Origin: Solirubrobacterales bacterium
GTDB lineage: Bacteria > Actinomycetota > Thermoleophilia > Solirubrobacterales > Solirubrobacteraceae
Assembly (NCBI GenBank): GCA_025963955.1
Contig: JAOPZU010000008.1
Span: 1-15,413, forward strand
Length of the DNA: 15,413 bases
Direction of reading: 5' to 3'
Each line of letters opens with the position of its first letter. Position 1 is the stretch's first letter. Made by a program: the position numbers and the translations under genes. The notes under the pieces are model-generated. The model was not told where the DNA came from and searched no databases. It saw only the letters and a program-made list of their open reading frames with translations. Positions 1 to 7,354 of this stretch are shown piece after piece.

Positions 1-320
1 GTCTTTCGACTGCCCCGCCCGCTCGGTTTCCTTCCTGTCGCCGACATCGGCTCCTACTCACCGTGACTCTGCCTTGAACCAGTACCGCGACGGATGGGCT
101 ACCGCGGCGGCACCCAAGACCTGTGCCGCTTCTCCTGTGCGCGACTGAAAGCAACTGCTTGCGGCGCCGCCGTCGCGGGAGCTAGCTCAAGGATCCCCCG
201 CGTCCCCAGCAGCACCGGGGTGCCACCCACACGCAAGTCGGTGCTGTCAGAGAAGCGGGTTCCCTACCTGTCATGAGGTTGCGGTCCGTCGGCTGGTGGC
301 GGTTCATCATCGTTGCGCTT
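1..320. other. No supported gene at the left edge
   Basis: No frame here has protein-like composition or a recognisable motif on either strand. The only structure noted is an 8-bp perfect inverted repeat, CAGCACCG at 210-217 and CGGTGCTG at 239-246, with a 21-base loop and no T-tract. It lies downstream of the stop of the leftward FG-GAP gene, so a transcript-end hairpin is possible but weakly supported. Confidence 0.5.
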
Positions 321-2504
321 TCAGCTACGGGGGGTCACGGTGCGCCGAACGTGCTCGCAGCCGGAGACTGCATCGGCGCGATCCGCGATCACCGCGTCGC
401 GGCCGGAGCCGCAGCGCACCACGTCGCGTTCACCATCACGAGCGTCGATATGGTCATTCCCGGCGCCCGCGTTGATCTGGTCGCGTCCGGGGCCACCGAC
501 AAGCCGGTCGTTGCCGCGCTTGCCAGTCAGTCGGTCTGCGCCACGGCCACCGGAGAGCACGTCGGCGTAGTTCGTGCCGTTGAGACGATCAGCGCTCGCG
601 GTCCCGTTGCGAACCACGCCGTACGGCTCGGGCCTGGATGCGGGCATTGGCTGGGTCGCTGCATTCGATTTGGCAGCGGTGGCGGGGGTCGCGGCGGGGC
701 GTCCTGTCCAGATAGGCGTATCGCCGCACAGCTCAACGCACGGCAGCTCGGTGTAGGTGTACGGATGCGGCGGGTCGTAGACGAAGTCCGTCCGGCCGCT
801 GCTGGCGAGCATCCCGCGGTTGTTGACGACGCGGACCTCGTACGTGTAGTGCTTGCCGGACTCAAGCGGGTACAAGCGTCCCGCCTCATCTCCGGCAACA
901 AGCGGCAGGCCCACCCCGAGCGCGCGGTCAGCTGGCACGACGATCTGCGTTGTGTGGGCGCCGGCGGAGGCGTCGCCCTCGACAGACCAGGTGTGAACGC
1001 GGCCACTCGGACCGGTCAGCGTGAGCTCAACGCGTACGCCGAAGCTCGGCGCTGGAATCTTTGCCCCGGGCCGCGCGTCGTAGCGGACGGCGAACCTCAC
1101 GTCGTCATCTGCGGACACCGGCGTGGAGATGTCCTGGAGGTTCGGGTCGGGGGCAGAGAGAACGATGTTGAAGGCGGCTGGACCGTCCGGGTTGCTTATC
1201 GAGCGTCCGCTCCACAGGATCTCGGGGCGTCCGTCGCCCGTGAAATCGCGAAGGACTGCCATTGACGAAGGATGAATTTCGCCGCCACCGCCGACGCGAA
1301 AGCCGGCTCCAGGCTGGTGCCAAGGGTCAGACTGGGTCAGGTCCACGACCGACGCAGCGCTGGTAAAGCGGACCACTCCGTCCGCTGCGATGTCGTCACG
1401 GCCGTCGCCGTTTTGATCGCCCGCGTCTGCGAGCGGGCCGCTGGCGCACATCTGAAAACCTCCGGGCGACCCAGTCCGCACAGCCTGCAGGTCGAGATCG
1501 TCGCCCAGACGTATCCCGGTCGGAATGGCGGTGCACCAGCCGTCGTAGGACATGAGAAAGCCCAGGTCGACGCGATGGTCCCCGTCCTGGTCGCCCACGG
1601 CGAGAATCTGGTGGATCACGTTGTTGGTCCCTGGACGAAGACGGGCGGCCTGTCCTCGGGCGAAGGCCTGCGTCAGGTCGATGTCACCTGTCCCGCCGAG
1701 GGACAGCAACCAGCCGATGTACTGCAGCGACCACCCCGCCGTCTGATGCTCATAGCGTGCGGTCACGAGCCCAAGATCGTGCCGGCCGTCGCCATCCTGG
1801 TCGCCGGCATCAGCCACCGCAGCCTCCGCCCCGCCGCTGGGAAACGTGATAAGCCGCACCTCCGCGCGCGGGTCGGCATCACGCGGGTCGGGGCTCAGCA
1901 CGACCTGTGCCGAGGCGCCACTGGTCAACGCCAGGTCATCCCTCCCATCTCCGTTCTGATCACCAATCCCGGTCAGCAGCGGGCCGGTGTTCGACTGCCC
2001 CAAGCGGGCGCCGGAGGCAGCGAACCCTCGGGCTCCGAGCTGCTGTAGATCCACCACGGTCTCGTCCGCTGCGCCGTACACGACCGTAACGCCCGAGGAA
2101 CCAGCGACCCCTAGATCATCCAGACCATCGCCGTTCGCATCGCCGATCCCCGCAACCGCCGTAACCTCCGACGCCGTCTGGATCACGTACCCGTTCATCG
2201 GGATCCCGTCGGGCAGCGTGACGTCGTGCGGACCGAGCGGATCGGTGAAAACAACCGCCACGTGCCCGTGCTGATGACCTCCTGCGTCCACGACGTTTCG
2301 AACCAGGGCAAGATCATCGACGCCATCACCATTCGCGTCGCCCGCGGGCACAACCTGCGAGTAACCGCCCGCGGAAACGCCGAAATCCGCCTCGGCTGCC
2401 CGCGCGGGCCCGGCGCAGCACAAGACCACCGCCACACCGGCGAGAGCACCGGTGCCACGCCGCCTCGCCACGGACGAAACTGCAGAGCACGTCCACCCGA
2501 GCAT
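321..2504 (-). CDS. Secreted FG-GAP beta-propeller protein with RTX-like calcium-binding tail
   Basis: Start chosen at the ATG at 2504 (727 residues). It opens a good signal peptide: arginines at about 14-16, a hydrophobic core, and an A-R-A-A cleavage region near residue 36. The frame stays open upstream to 2753, but that extension has no export signal. Seven D-x-(N/D/T)-G-D motifs, such as DANGDGVDD and DQNGDGRDD, fall near residues 56, 122, 182, 235, 305, 363 and 420. The 53-70 residue spacing fits the seven blades of an integrin-alpha-like FG-GAP propeller with a calcium loop per blade. A beta-rich, Ig-like segment follows (about 460-577), then a Pro/Ala linker (about 598-627), then glycine- and aspartate-rich RTX-like nonapeptides (about 633-702) and a terminal G-C-E-H-V. 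No LPXTG anchor is seen. Probably a secreted or surface-attached calcium-binding adhesion or structural protein; the ligand is unknown. No strong ribosome site precedes the start; GTG at 2513 is an alternative. Confidence 0.85.
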   Translation of the reverse strand: MLGWTCSAVSSVARRRGTGALAGVAVVLCCAGPARAAEADFGVSAGGYSQVVPAGDANGDGVDDLALVRNVVDAGGHQHGHVAVVFTDPLGPHDVTLPDGIPMNGYVIQTASEVTAVAGIGDANGDGLDDLGVAGSSGVTVVYGAADETVVDLQQLGARGFAASGARLGQSNTGPLLTGIGDQNGDGRDDLALTSGASAQVVLSPDPRDADPRAEVRLITFPSGGAEAAVADAGDQDGDGRHDLGLVTARYEHQTAGWSLQYIGWLLSLGGTGDIDLTQAFARGQAARLRPGTNNVIHQILAVGDQDGDHRVDLGFLMSYDGWCTAIPTGIRLGDDLDLQAVRTGSPGGFQMCASGPLADAGDQNGDGRDDIAADGVVRFTSAASVVDLTQSDPWHQPGAGFRVGGGGEIHPSSMAVLRDFTGDGRPEILWSGRSISNPDGPAAFNIVLSAPDPNLQDISTPVSADDDVRFAVRYDARPGAKIPAPSFGVRVELTLTGPSGRVHTWSVEGDASAGAHTTQIVVPADRALGVGLPLVAGDEAGRLYPLESGKHYTYEVRVVNNRGMLASSGRTDFVYDPPHPYTYTELPCVELCGDTPIWTGRPAATPATAAKSNAATQPMPASRPEPYGVVRNGTASADRLNGTNYADVLSGGRGADRLTGKRGNDRLVGGPGRDQINAGAGNDHIDARDGERDVVRCGSGRDAVIADRADAVSGCEHVRRTVTPRS

Positions 2505-2880
2505 GCGAAGCACTTCGGCGGCCAACGGCCACCCCTCAACCCCCGCCGTCAGCTCACGACGCCCGCTCCGGAATCGCGTGTACGACCTCGAACCCAGGTC
2601 CGCCTCAGCCGGCTTAAACGGTCGAGATCGCGACGCGTAGCGTTCGCCGCATGCCAGCTGGATCGCCGCGAAAGGACAAAGGGCGCTACTCGTCGCCTCG
2701 TCGGTGCGGGCCGCGGTTGGCGCGGCGGTTCTGGTCATGCCTGCGAGGCACACGGTTTGAGATGTGGCTCTAGGACCTCAAGTTGTCTTGAAGACCGACC
2801 GATGTGGCGGCAATGAAGGCGGTGCACGAACCTGGCCCCCCCTCGCTCGCAACGCCCTTTCGCGAAGGCTGGGTTGATCC
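2505..2880. other. Divergent intergenic region between the FG-GAP gene and the diguanylate cyclase
   Basis: Holds the promoters of two divergent genes, but none can be named confidently. A small inverted repeat, TCAAG at 2778-2782 and CTTGA at 2787-2791, is the only palindrome noted. A GAAGG at 2864-2868 may serve as ribosome site for the TTG start at 2881. The leftward extension of the FG-GAP frame crosses 2505-2753 but its translation looks non-coding. Confidence 0.4.
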
Positions 2881-3798
2881 TTGCTCGCACGGGACGATGG
2901 GTCAACGGGACTCGCCGCACCAAGCGAGCTTGCCCACGCGTACCACCGACTGGTCGAGAACCTCCCGGACCACGCGATGTTCTTCCTCTCGCCGACGGGG
3001 ATCGTGCTGTCGTGGAACCGGGGTGCGGAGGCGATTAAAGGCTGGTCAGCTGATGAGATCATCGGTGAATCGTTTGTGCGCTTCTACCCTCCAGAAGCGG
3101 TCGCGGTCGGGCATCCTGAGCGCGAGCTTGAGATTGCTGCACTGACTGGGCGCTACGAAGAGGAGGGCTGGCGGGTGCGCAAGGACGGCTCGCACTTCTG
3201 GGCGCGCGTCGTCATCACCGCGATGCGTGACGACAACGACCACCTCATGGCCTTCGGGAAGGTCACGACCGATCTCACCGAACGCAAGCGGGCCGAAGAG
3301 CAGCTGCAGAACGTGCTGCGACTTCTAGAGCAGACGGTTCGGCTCGACCACCTCACCGGTCTGCCCAATCGTCGGGCTTGGGACGAGCGCCTGCAGGAGG
3401 AGATCGGTCGCGCCCGCCGCGATGAACGGCCGCTCATGATCGCCATGATCGATATCGATCACTTCAAGCGCGTCAATGACCAGCACGGGCACGCGGTAGG
3501 TGACCGGCTTCTCAAGCAGGCCGCACTGAGCTGGCAACGTGCGCTTCGGCCGACCGATGTACTCAGTCGATACGGCGGCGAGGAGTTCGCCCTCGCATTA
3601 CCGGGCTGCTTCCCCATCGAGGCGCGAGCCGTCGTTCGGCGGCTAATGGCCGCCACGCCCAGCGGTCACACCTGCTCGGTAGGCATCACGCAGTGGGATG
3701 GCGCTGAAAGTCCGGACCAGGTGCTCGGCCGCGCCGATCAAGCGATGTACGCAGCGAAGACCGCTGGACGTGCCTGCGCGGTAGTCGCCGAACCCTGA
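2881..3798 (+). CDS. PAS-GGDEF diguanylate cyclase
   Basis: Predicted to make cyclic-di-GMP from two GTP under control of a sensory PAS domain. The 305-residue protein has a PAS fold at about 18-131 (NRGAEAIKGW, RKDGSHFWARV) and a short coiled linker (T-E-R-K-R-A-E-E-Q-L) into a GGDEF domain at about 153-303. Visible motifs are LDHLTGLPNRRA, DIDHFKRVND, the active site R-Y-G-G-E-E-F with GGEEF at 232-236, and ADQAMYAAK. An allosteric inhibitory site R-P-T-D (223-226) sits exactly five residues before GGEEF, so product feedback is likely intact. No transmembrane segment or signal peptide, so probably cytosolic. The TTG at 2881 is the first possible start after an in-frame stop at 2875, and later in-frame starts would cut the PAS domain; GAAGG lies 12 bases upstream. 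It is monocistronic and convergent with the TetR gene. Confidence 0.9.
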   Translation: MLARDDGSTGLAAPSELAHAYHRLVENLPDHAMFFLSPTGIVLSWNRGAEAIKGWSADEIIGESFVRFYPPEAVAVGHPERELEIAALTGRYEEEGWRVRKDGSHFWARVVITAMRDDNDHLMAFGKVTTDLTERKRAEEQLQNVLRLLEQTVRLDHLTGLPNRRAWDERLQEEIGRARRDERPLMIAMIDIDHFKRVNDQHGHAVGDRLLKQAALSWQRALRPTDVLSRYGGEEFALALPGCFPIEARAVVRRLMAATPSGHTCSVGITQWDGAESPDQVLGRADQAMYAAKTAGRACAVVAEP

Positions 3799-3965
3799 GG
3801 CGCTCCCTCTCGCCGACCATCCGCCTGCAAGCACCCTGATCGACCGCTCCTGACGCCGTGCATACGTACGGGGCACGTTTGAGATGAAGACCCCTGCTCG
3901 CAGCGAAGTCGCTTACACCGAACTTGACGTGGTCGAACACGGATTCGCCTGATGGCAGGGGGCGG

Positions 3966-4598
3966 TCAATCCGTCTGGGCGCGCCGACGTCTGCTTGCAG
4001 GCTTCGGTGCGAGCGGGCTGAAGAGCGTCTCGTACAGCCGAGGGTATTGCGCCAGCGGCGCGCCGTCCGGGTCCACGAAGTGCTGGAGGGCCAGACCGAT
4101 GTCTAGTGCGATCATCGCGCTAGCGATCTCCCTTACGGGGATCGGCGGCACGGTGCCTGCAGCTTCGTATGCCTGCGCGAGCCCTGCTGCGCCCATCTCT
4201 CGGGTCCCGCGCCAGAAGTCGGCGGCGAGCTTTAGGAAGTCGGGGTCTCGTCCAGCGTGAGCTAGCAGCTCTAGCCAAAGCTGAAAGAGCCAGCGCGACC
4301 CTGTGTCAGCCTGGATGGCGGCCAACTGCTCACCGAGTTCGCGAAGGGATACCGGTGGCTTCTTCCCGGGCTGCGGAGCGGCCATCTCGCGGTAGCGTGC
4401 GTAGACACGTGCTTGAAGCAGCTCGGCAAAGAGCTGCTCCTTAGACTGGAAGTTCGAGTAGAACGCGCCGCGGCTGTAGCCGGCCGCTTCCGTGATGGCC
4501 TCGACGCTCGCGCCGACGAAGCCGCGTTCGGCGAAGACCTGCGCGGCGGCATCGAGGATCGCCGCTCGGGTCTGGGCCTGGCTTTCGGCCCTGCTCAT
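3966..4598 (-). CDS. TetR/AcrR-family transcriptional repressor
   Basis: From the ATG at 4598 the protein has 210 residues, normal for the family. The N-terminal helix-turn-helix domain spans about residues 8-55: AAILDAAAQVFAERGF, SVEAITEAAG and the recognition segment YSRGAFYSNFQSKEQL, all hallmark TetR_N features. The C-terminal ligand-binding half is all-helical and diverged, so the ligand cannot be predicted. A GTG at 4616 could add six residues, but it lies next to the palindrome described separately and has no better ribosome site. The gene is divergent from a small membrane protein across about 50 bases, the usual arrangement for a repressor controlling itself and its neighbour. The last residues are arginine-rich (A-S-R-R-R-R-A-Q-T-D). 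Confidence 0.92.
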   Translation of the reverse strand: MSRAESQAQTRAAILDAAAQVFAERGFVGASVEAITEAAGYSRGAFYSNFQSKEQLFAELLQARVYARYREMAAPQPGKKPPVSLRELGEQLAAIQADTGSRWLFQLWLELLAHAGRDPDFLKLAADFWRGTREMGAAGLAQAYEAAGTVPPIPVREIASAMIALDIGLALQHFVDPDGAPLAQYPRLYETLFSPLAPKPASRRRRAQTD

Positions 4599-4616
4599 GC
4601 GCGCTCGAGACTTCAC

Positions 4617-4639
4617 ATACAGCAGTGTATCGGAGTATG
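4617..4639. promoter_or_regulatory. Operator-like nested palindrome between the TetR gene and the membrane-protein gene
   Basis: ATACA at 4617-4621 and TGTAT at 4626-4630 form a perfect 5-bp inverted repeat around GCAG. A wider pair, CATAC at 4616-4620 and GTATG at 4635-4639, overlaps it. The site sits in the short gap between two divergent starts, where a TetR dimer would block both promoters. Binding by this TetR protein is inferred from position and symmetry only. Confidence 0.5.
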
Positions 4640-4648
4640 GTGGCGCAC

Positions 4649-5146
4649 ATGGTTGAGTCGCGTCGCTACCGAGGACGGGCTTTGGTCAAGCCCGAGCACG
4701 AACCGCGATGGTCAACCAAAGCCCTCCTGATGACGGTCATGGCCTTGGGAAGCCTTGCCATGTGGACGGTCAACCCGGCGATCTGGCTCGTGATCACCGC
4801 CCACCTTCAGGAGGGCACGTCCCCGCGAATGGGGCCGTACGCGCTCATGCTCGTCGGCATGACCCTGACGTGCGTCGCCCTGGGGAAGGGCATCAGCGTC
4901 GTCCACCGCCACTACGAGCGCATAACCGGCAGGACGCCGACGATCCACGTCATCATGCCCTGGCGGCGCAGTCTTCGCGGCGGGCGAAGCCTGGCGCGCG
5001 AGACCGACGGCCGCCTCCCGGTCAACGCGCTCGACGTGATCATGATCGTCTCGGCCGTCTTGGCGGTCACCGCGTTTCTTCTCTGGTTGATCATCGTCAA
5101 CCCCACTCCACCCAACATCGGAGGTCCCGGGCCCGCCAAGGACTAG
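4649..5146 (+). CDS. Small three-helix integral membrane protein of unknown function
   Basis: The 165-residue product has hydrophobic helices at about 25-50, 61-85 and 129-150. A conserved-looking cytosolic loop between helices two and three carries ITGRTPT and PWRRSLRGGR. I recognise the pattern (A-M-W-T-V-N-P in helix one, M-G-P-Y in helix two, then R-T-P-T and P-W-x-R-S) as a recurrent uncharacterised family in Thermoleophilia. This is from memory and gives no biochemical role. The start is ambiguous: GTG 4625 and ATG 4637 are in frame, but a GGAG at 4632-4635 best serves the ATG at 4649, and the earlier starts fall in the operator palindrome. It is divergent from the TetR gene and probably repressed by it. 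Such pairs often concern membrane stress or lipid-like ligands, which is only a suggestion here. Confidence 0.8.
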   Translation: MVESRRYRGRALVKPEHEPRWSTKALLMTVMALGSLAMWTVNPAIWLVITAHLQEGTSPRMGPYALMLVGMTLTCVALGKGISVVHRHYERITGRTPTIHVIMPWRRSLRGGRSLARETDGRLPVNALDVIMIVSAVLAVTAFLLWLIIVNPTPPNIGGPGPAKD

Positions 5147-5252
5147 ACCGGTCCCGCCGTTCCACGCCAGTGCTTGATGTGGTGACGAGCCGCCCGGTCG
5201 ACCCGAACGTTGTAGGCCTCAGCTCGCGGTGATGCGTCCGTTTCTGTGCCGC

Positions 5253-5284
5253 CGGCACGCGTCGGCCGGTCGTGTCTCGTGCCG
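5253..5284. terminator. Possible hairpin downstream of the membrane-protein gene
   Basis: CGGCACG at 5253-5259 and CGTGCCG at 5278-5284 form a perfect 7-bp stem around an 18-base loop. There is no T-tract, so intrinsic termination is unproven. It lies 107 bases after the membrane-protein stop and before the promoter of the STAS gene. Confidence 0.2.
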
Positions 5285-5329
5285 AGTAACTGGTGGCTCG
5301 GGAGCTGTCGTCGCGCTTCATATTGGCAC

Positions 5330-5357
5330 TTGCGGAGTCAACCGCCGAGGCTAGAAT
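5330..5357 (+). promoter_or_regulatory. Putative sigma70-type promoter of the STAS gene
   Basis: A TTGCGG at 5330-5335 and a TAGAAT at 5352-5357 are separated by 16 bases. The -10-like element ends nine bases before the GTG start at 5367, so the transcript would be leaderless or nearly so. No Shine-Dalgarno sequence is seen in those bases, which fits. An upstream TTGGCA at 5323-5328 is a worse-spaced alternative -35. Confidence 0.35.
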
Positions 5358-5366
5358 TCGTGGTTA

Positions 5367-5729
5367 GTGTCCGCACACTCGGACATCGAGACCCATCACG
5401 GGTTCGAAGTCAGCACGACCGTCCAGGACGGCGTTGTCGTCGTGGCAGTGCTTGGGGAGGTCGACATGGCCACCGCCCCGGTCTTCCAAGAGGTTGTTGA
5501 CGAGCATCCAGGCGAGTTCATGGTCGTGGACCTGTGCTCGTGTGGGTTTATGGATTCAAGCGGTGTAGCGGTCGTCATCAGGAGGCACCGTCTCGACCCG
5601 GAGCGCCTGCACGTGGCCTGCGTTCCGAAAGGAGCGACAGCGCGGATCTTCGAGATCGCAGTTCAGAAGACGATCCCCATCCACGCCTCGGTCGAGGACG
5701 CCGTAGCCGCCCTGCAACACCTGACGTAG
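5367..5729 (+). CDS. STAS-domain anti-sigma factor antagonist (SpoIIAA/RsbV-like)
   Basis: A single-domain STAS protein of 120 residues, the usual size. The beta strands VVVVAVLGEVDMATAP and MVVDLC lead to the signature F-M-D-S-S-G-V (61-67). By homology to SpoIIAA, the serine just before the glycine (S65) is the phosphorylation site. In partner switching, the unphosphorylated form binds an RsbW-type kinase and releases its sigma factor; the kinase inactivates it by phosphorylation and a PP2C phosphatase restores it. Both enzymes are encoded just downstream on the opposite strand, making this protein their likely shared substrate, although it is convergent with them and not in one operon. The start is GTG at 5367. 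Confidence 0.9.
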   Translation: MSAHSDIETHHGFEVSTTVQDGVVVVAVLGEVDMATAPVFQEVVDEHPGEFMVVDLCSCGFMDSSGVAVVIRRHRLDPERLHVACVPKGATARIFEIAVQKTIPIHASVEDAVAALQHLT

Positions 5730-5763
5730 CCGTCGTCGAGCCGACCGGCGGCCGTGTCTCATG

Positions 5764-5814
5764 GCGCCTGAGCACGTCGGAAGGCGGCGAACCTTTGCGT
5801 GCAGGCTCAGGTGC
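5764..5814. terminator. Possible stem at the convergent ends of the STAS and phosphatase genes
   Basis: GCGCCTGAGC at 5764-5773 can pair with GCTCAGGTGC at 5805-5814 (ten pairs including one G-U) around a 31-base loop. It overlaps the phosphatase stop codon. The long loop and lack of a T-tract make a true terminator doubtful. Confidence 0.2.
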
Positions 5815-7354
5815 GGCGTACGACGAGCAGGGCGACGTCGTCGCTTGCGGCGCCCGTGTGAGCGAGGTGGGCGACGAGTGCGTCACGGACCGCGGTGGCG
5901 CCCTGGTTCGGGTTGGGAGCAGCGGCCTTGAGTGCGTGCAGGCCGTCGTCAATCGGGCGCCGGCGGTCCTCGATGGCACCATCGGTGTAGAGCACGACGG
6001 CGCCATTGTCTGGGACCCAGTCGGAGACTTCGGCGTATTCGAGGGGGCCGAGGCCGACGGGCGGCCCTCCGTCCTGATCGGTGTACCGCGCTTGCCCGTC
6101 GAGAGCGAGCATGAGGGGCGGTGGGTGCCCGGCGCTAGCCCAGCTCAGCTGGCCTGTGGTTTGGTCGAGCAGGCCCGCGCCGATGGTGATGATGTCGCCC
6201 AGGCCGGCGCGCTCGGCGTACTCGGCGCAGCGCGTGAGCACGCTGCCGGGGGATGGGTCGGCGTAGGCGTACGCGCGAAGGGCCGCGCGCATTTGGCTCA
6301 TGTAGGTGGCGGCGTCCAGGCCGCGGCCGCAGACGTCGCCGATGACCAACAGCACGCGGCCGTCGCCGGCATCGATGACGTCGTACCAGTCGCCGCCGAC
6401 GCCGACGTCTGACTCAGCGGGAAGGTACGCCAGGGCGATATCGAGCCCGTCGATGTCCGGTGGTTCGTCAGGCAGCAGTGCGCGCTGCAGCCGCTCGGCG
6501 GCATCGTGCTCGTGGCGCAGGCGCTCTGTGAGACTTTCGCGCAAGCGGACCTCGCCCGTGACCTCTGTGGCGACGACGAGCACACCGCTTGAGCCTTCGT
6601 CTTGCACGACCGGGGCGTAGATCCCCTTGTAGAAGCGGTGACCGTGGTAGCTGCCGGGACCGTCGAAGGGGACTTTGAGCTCGTCGAACGGGAAGGGCGT
6701 TCCGTCGCGCACCGCGTCAAGGATGGGGATGATGTCCTTGGCTTCGGGGAAGGCGCCGCTGACGGTCATGCCCGGCTCAAGCTCGCGCGCGGGAACGAGG
6801 TCGAGGTAGCGGTCGTTGAAGTAGAGGTACTGGTGCTCGGCGCCCCACAGGATCGCGATGGCAGTCGGGGCTTCTGCGAGGACGTGTTCCAGGAGCGCCT
6901 GCTGGCGAACCAGGTCGCGGCGAAGTCGGTCCCGAGCAACCTGGGCGTCGTGACGGTCGGTGACGTCCACGACCGTGCCGACCCACCGCTCAACCTCTCC
7001 GGTGGCGTCCAGGACCGGTGCGGCACGAGCGTGGTACCAGCGCTCACCGCCGGGTCCGGTGACGCGGTACTCCACGTTGTAGCCCGCTCTGGCCTGGACA
7101 GCCCGCTTCCATGCGGCGGCGACGCGGTCGCGATCATCCGGGTGCACGCCCTGAAGCCACCCGCGGCCGAGAAGCTCATCGGCGGTCTGGCCGGTGATCC
7201 GTCGCCACTGAGGCATGTCGGTGGCCAGAAGACCGTCGGCGTCCGCCTTCCACACGTAATCGGAGAACGTGCGCAGCAGCGCCTCAGTCTCAGCGCCATC
7301 AAGCCGCATCAACGCCGCCGGCGCGTTGTCGACCGGGCGGTCGAGCGAGCTCAT
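5807..7354 (-). CDS. PAS-PAS-SpoIIE/RsbU-type PP2C serine phosphatase
   Basis: A 515-residue cytosolic sensor phosphatase with no membrane segment. PAS 1 lies at about 24-136 (DYVWKADADGLL, GVHPDDRDRV, GTVVDVTDR) and a more diverged PAS at about 150-272. A short coiled segment (L-R-H-E-H-D-A-A-E-R-L-Q) leads into the SpoIIE/PP2C domain from about 287. Metal-binding features are present: GGDWYD with D322 and D325, D-V-C-G-R-G from D340, Y-T-D-G with D458, and S-D-D-V at 504-507, so activity is expected. Its role is to dephosphorylate a phospho-STAS antagonist, most plausibly the one encoded at 5367-5729. The ATG at 7354 overlaps the stop of the upstream kinase gene (ATGA), so the two are translationally coupled and made in proportion. 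A secreted or membrane role is unlikely. Confidence 0.93.
   Translation of the reverse strand: MSSLDRPVDNAPAALMRLDGAETEALLRTFSDYVWKADADGLLATDMPQWRRITGQTADELLGRGWLQGVHPDDRDRVAAAWKRAVQARAGYNVEYRVTGPGGERWYHARAAPVLDATGEVERWVGTVVDVTDRHDAQVARDRLRRDLVRQQALLEHVLAEAPTAIAILWGAEHQYLYFNDRYLDLVPARELEPGMTVSGAFPEAKDIIPILDAVRDGTPFPFDELKVPFDGPGSYHGHRFYKGIYAPVVQDEGSSGVLVVATEVTGEVRLRESLTERLRHEHDAAERLQRALLPDEPPDIDGLDIALAYLPAESDVGVGGDWYDVIDAGDGRVLLVIGDVCGRGLDAATYMSQMRAALRAYAYADPSPGSVLTRCAEYAERAGLGDIITIGAGLLDQTTGQLSWASAGHPPPLMLALDGQARYTDQDGGPPVGLGPLEYAEVSDWVPDNGAVVLYTDGAIEDRRRPIDDGLHALKAAAPNPNQGATAVRDALVAHLAHTGAASDDVALLVVRRT

Noticed and set aside
273..1265. Long rightward open frame opposite the FG-GAP gene
   Set aside because: It is antisense to a clearly coding sequence with seven FG-GAP motifs, and its translation has no domain; long antisense frames are expected in GC-rich DNA.
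1272..2048. Second rightward frame opposite the FG-GAP gene
   Set aside because: Same reason: mirror of the propeller repeats, no ribosome site or recognisable content.
2505..2753. N-terminal extension of the FG-GAP protein to 2753
   Set aside because: Adds 83 residues without a signal sequence, whereas the ATG at 2504 opens a standard signal peptide.
3855..3883. Terminator between the diguanylate cyclase and TetR genes
   Set aside because: CGTGC and GCACG can pair around an 11-base loop followed by TTT, but a 5-bp stem is too weak to call.
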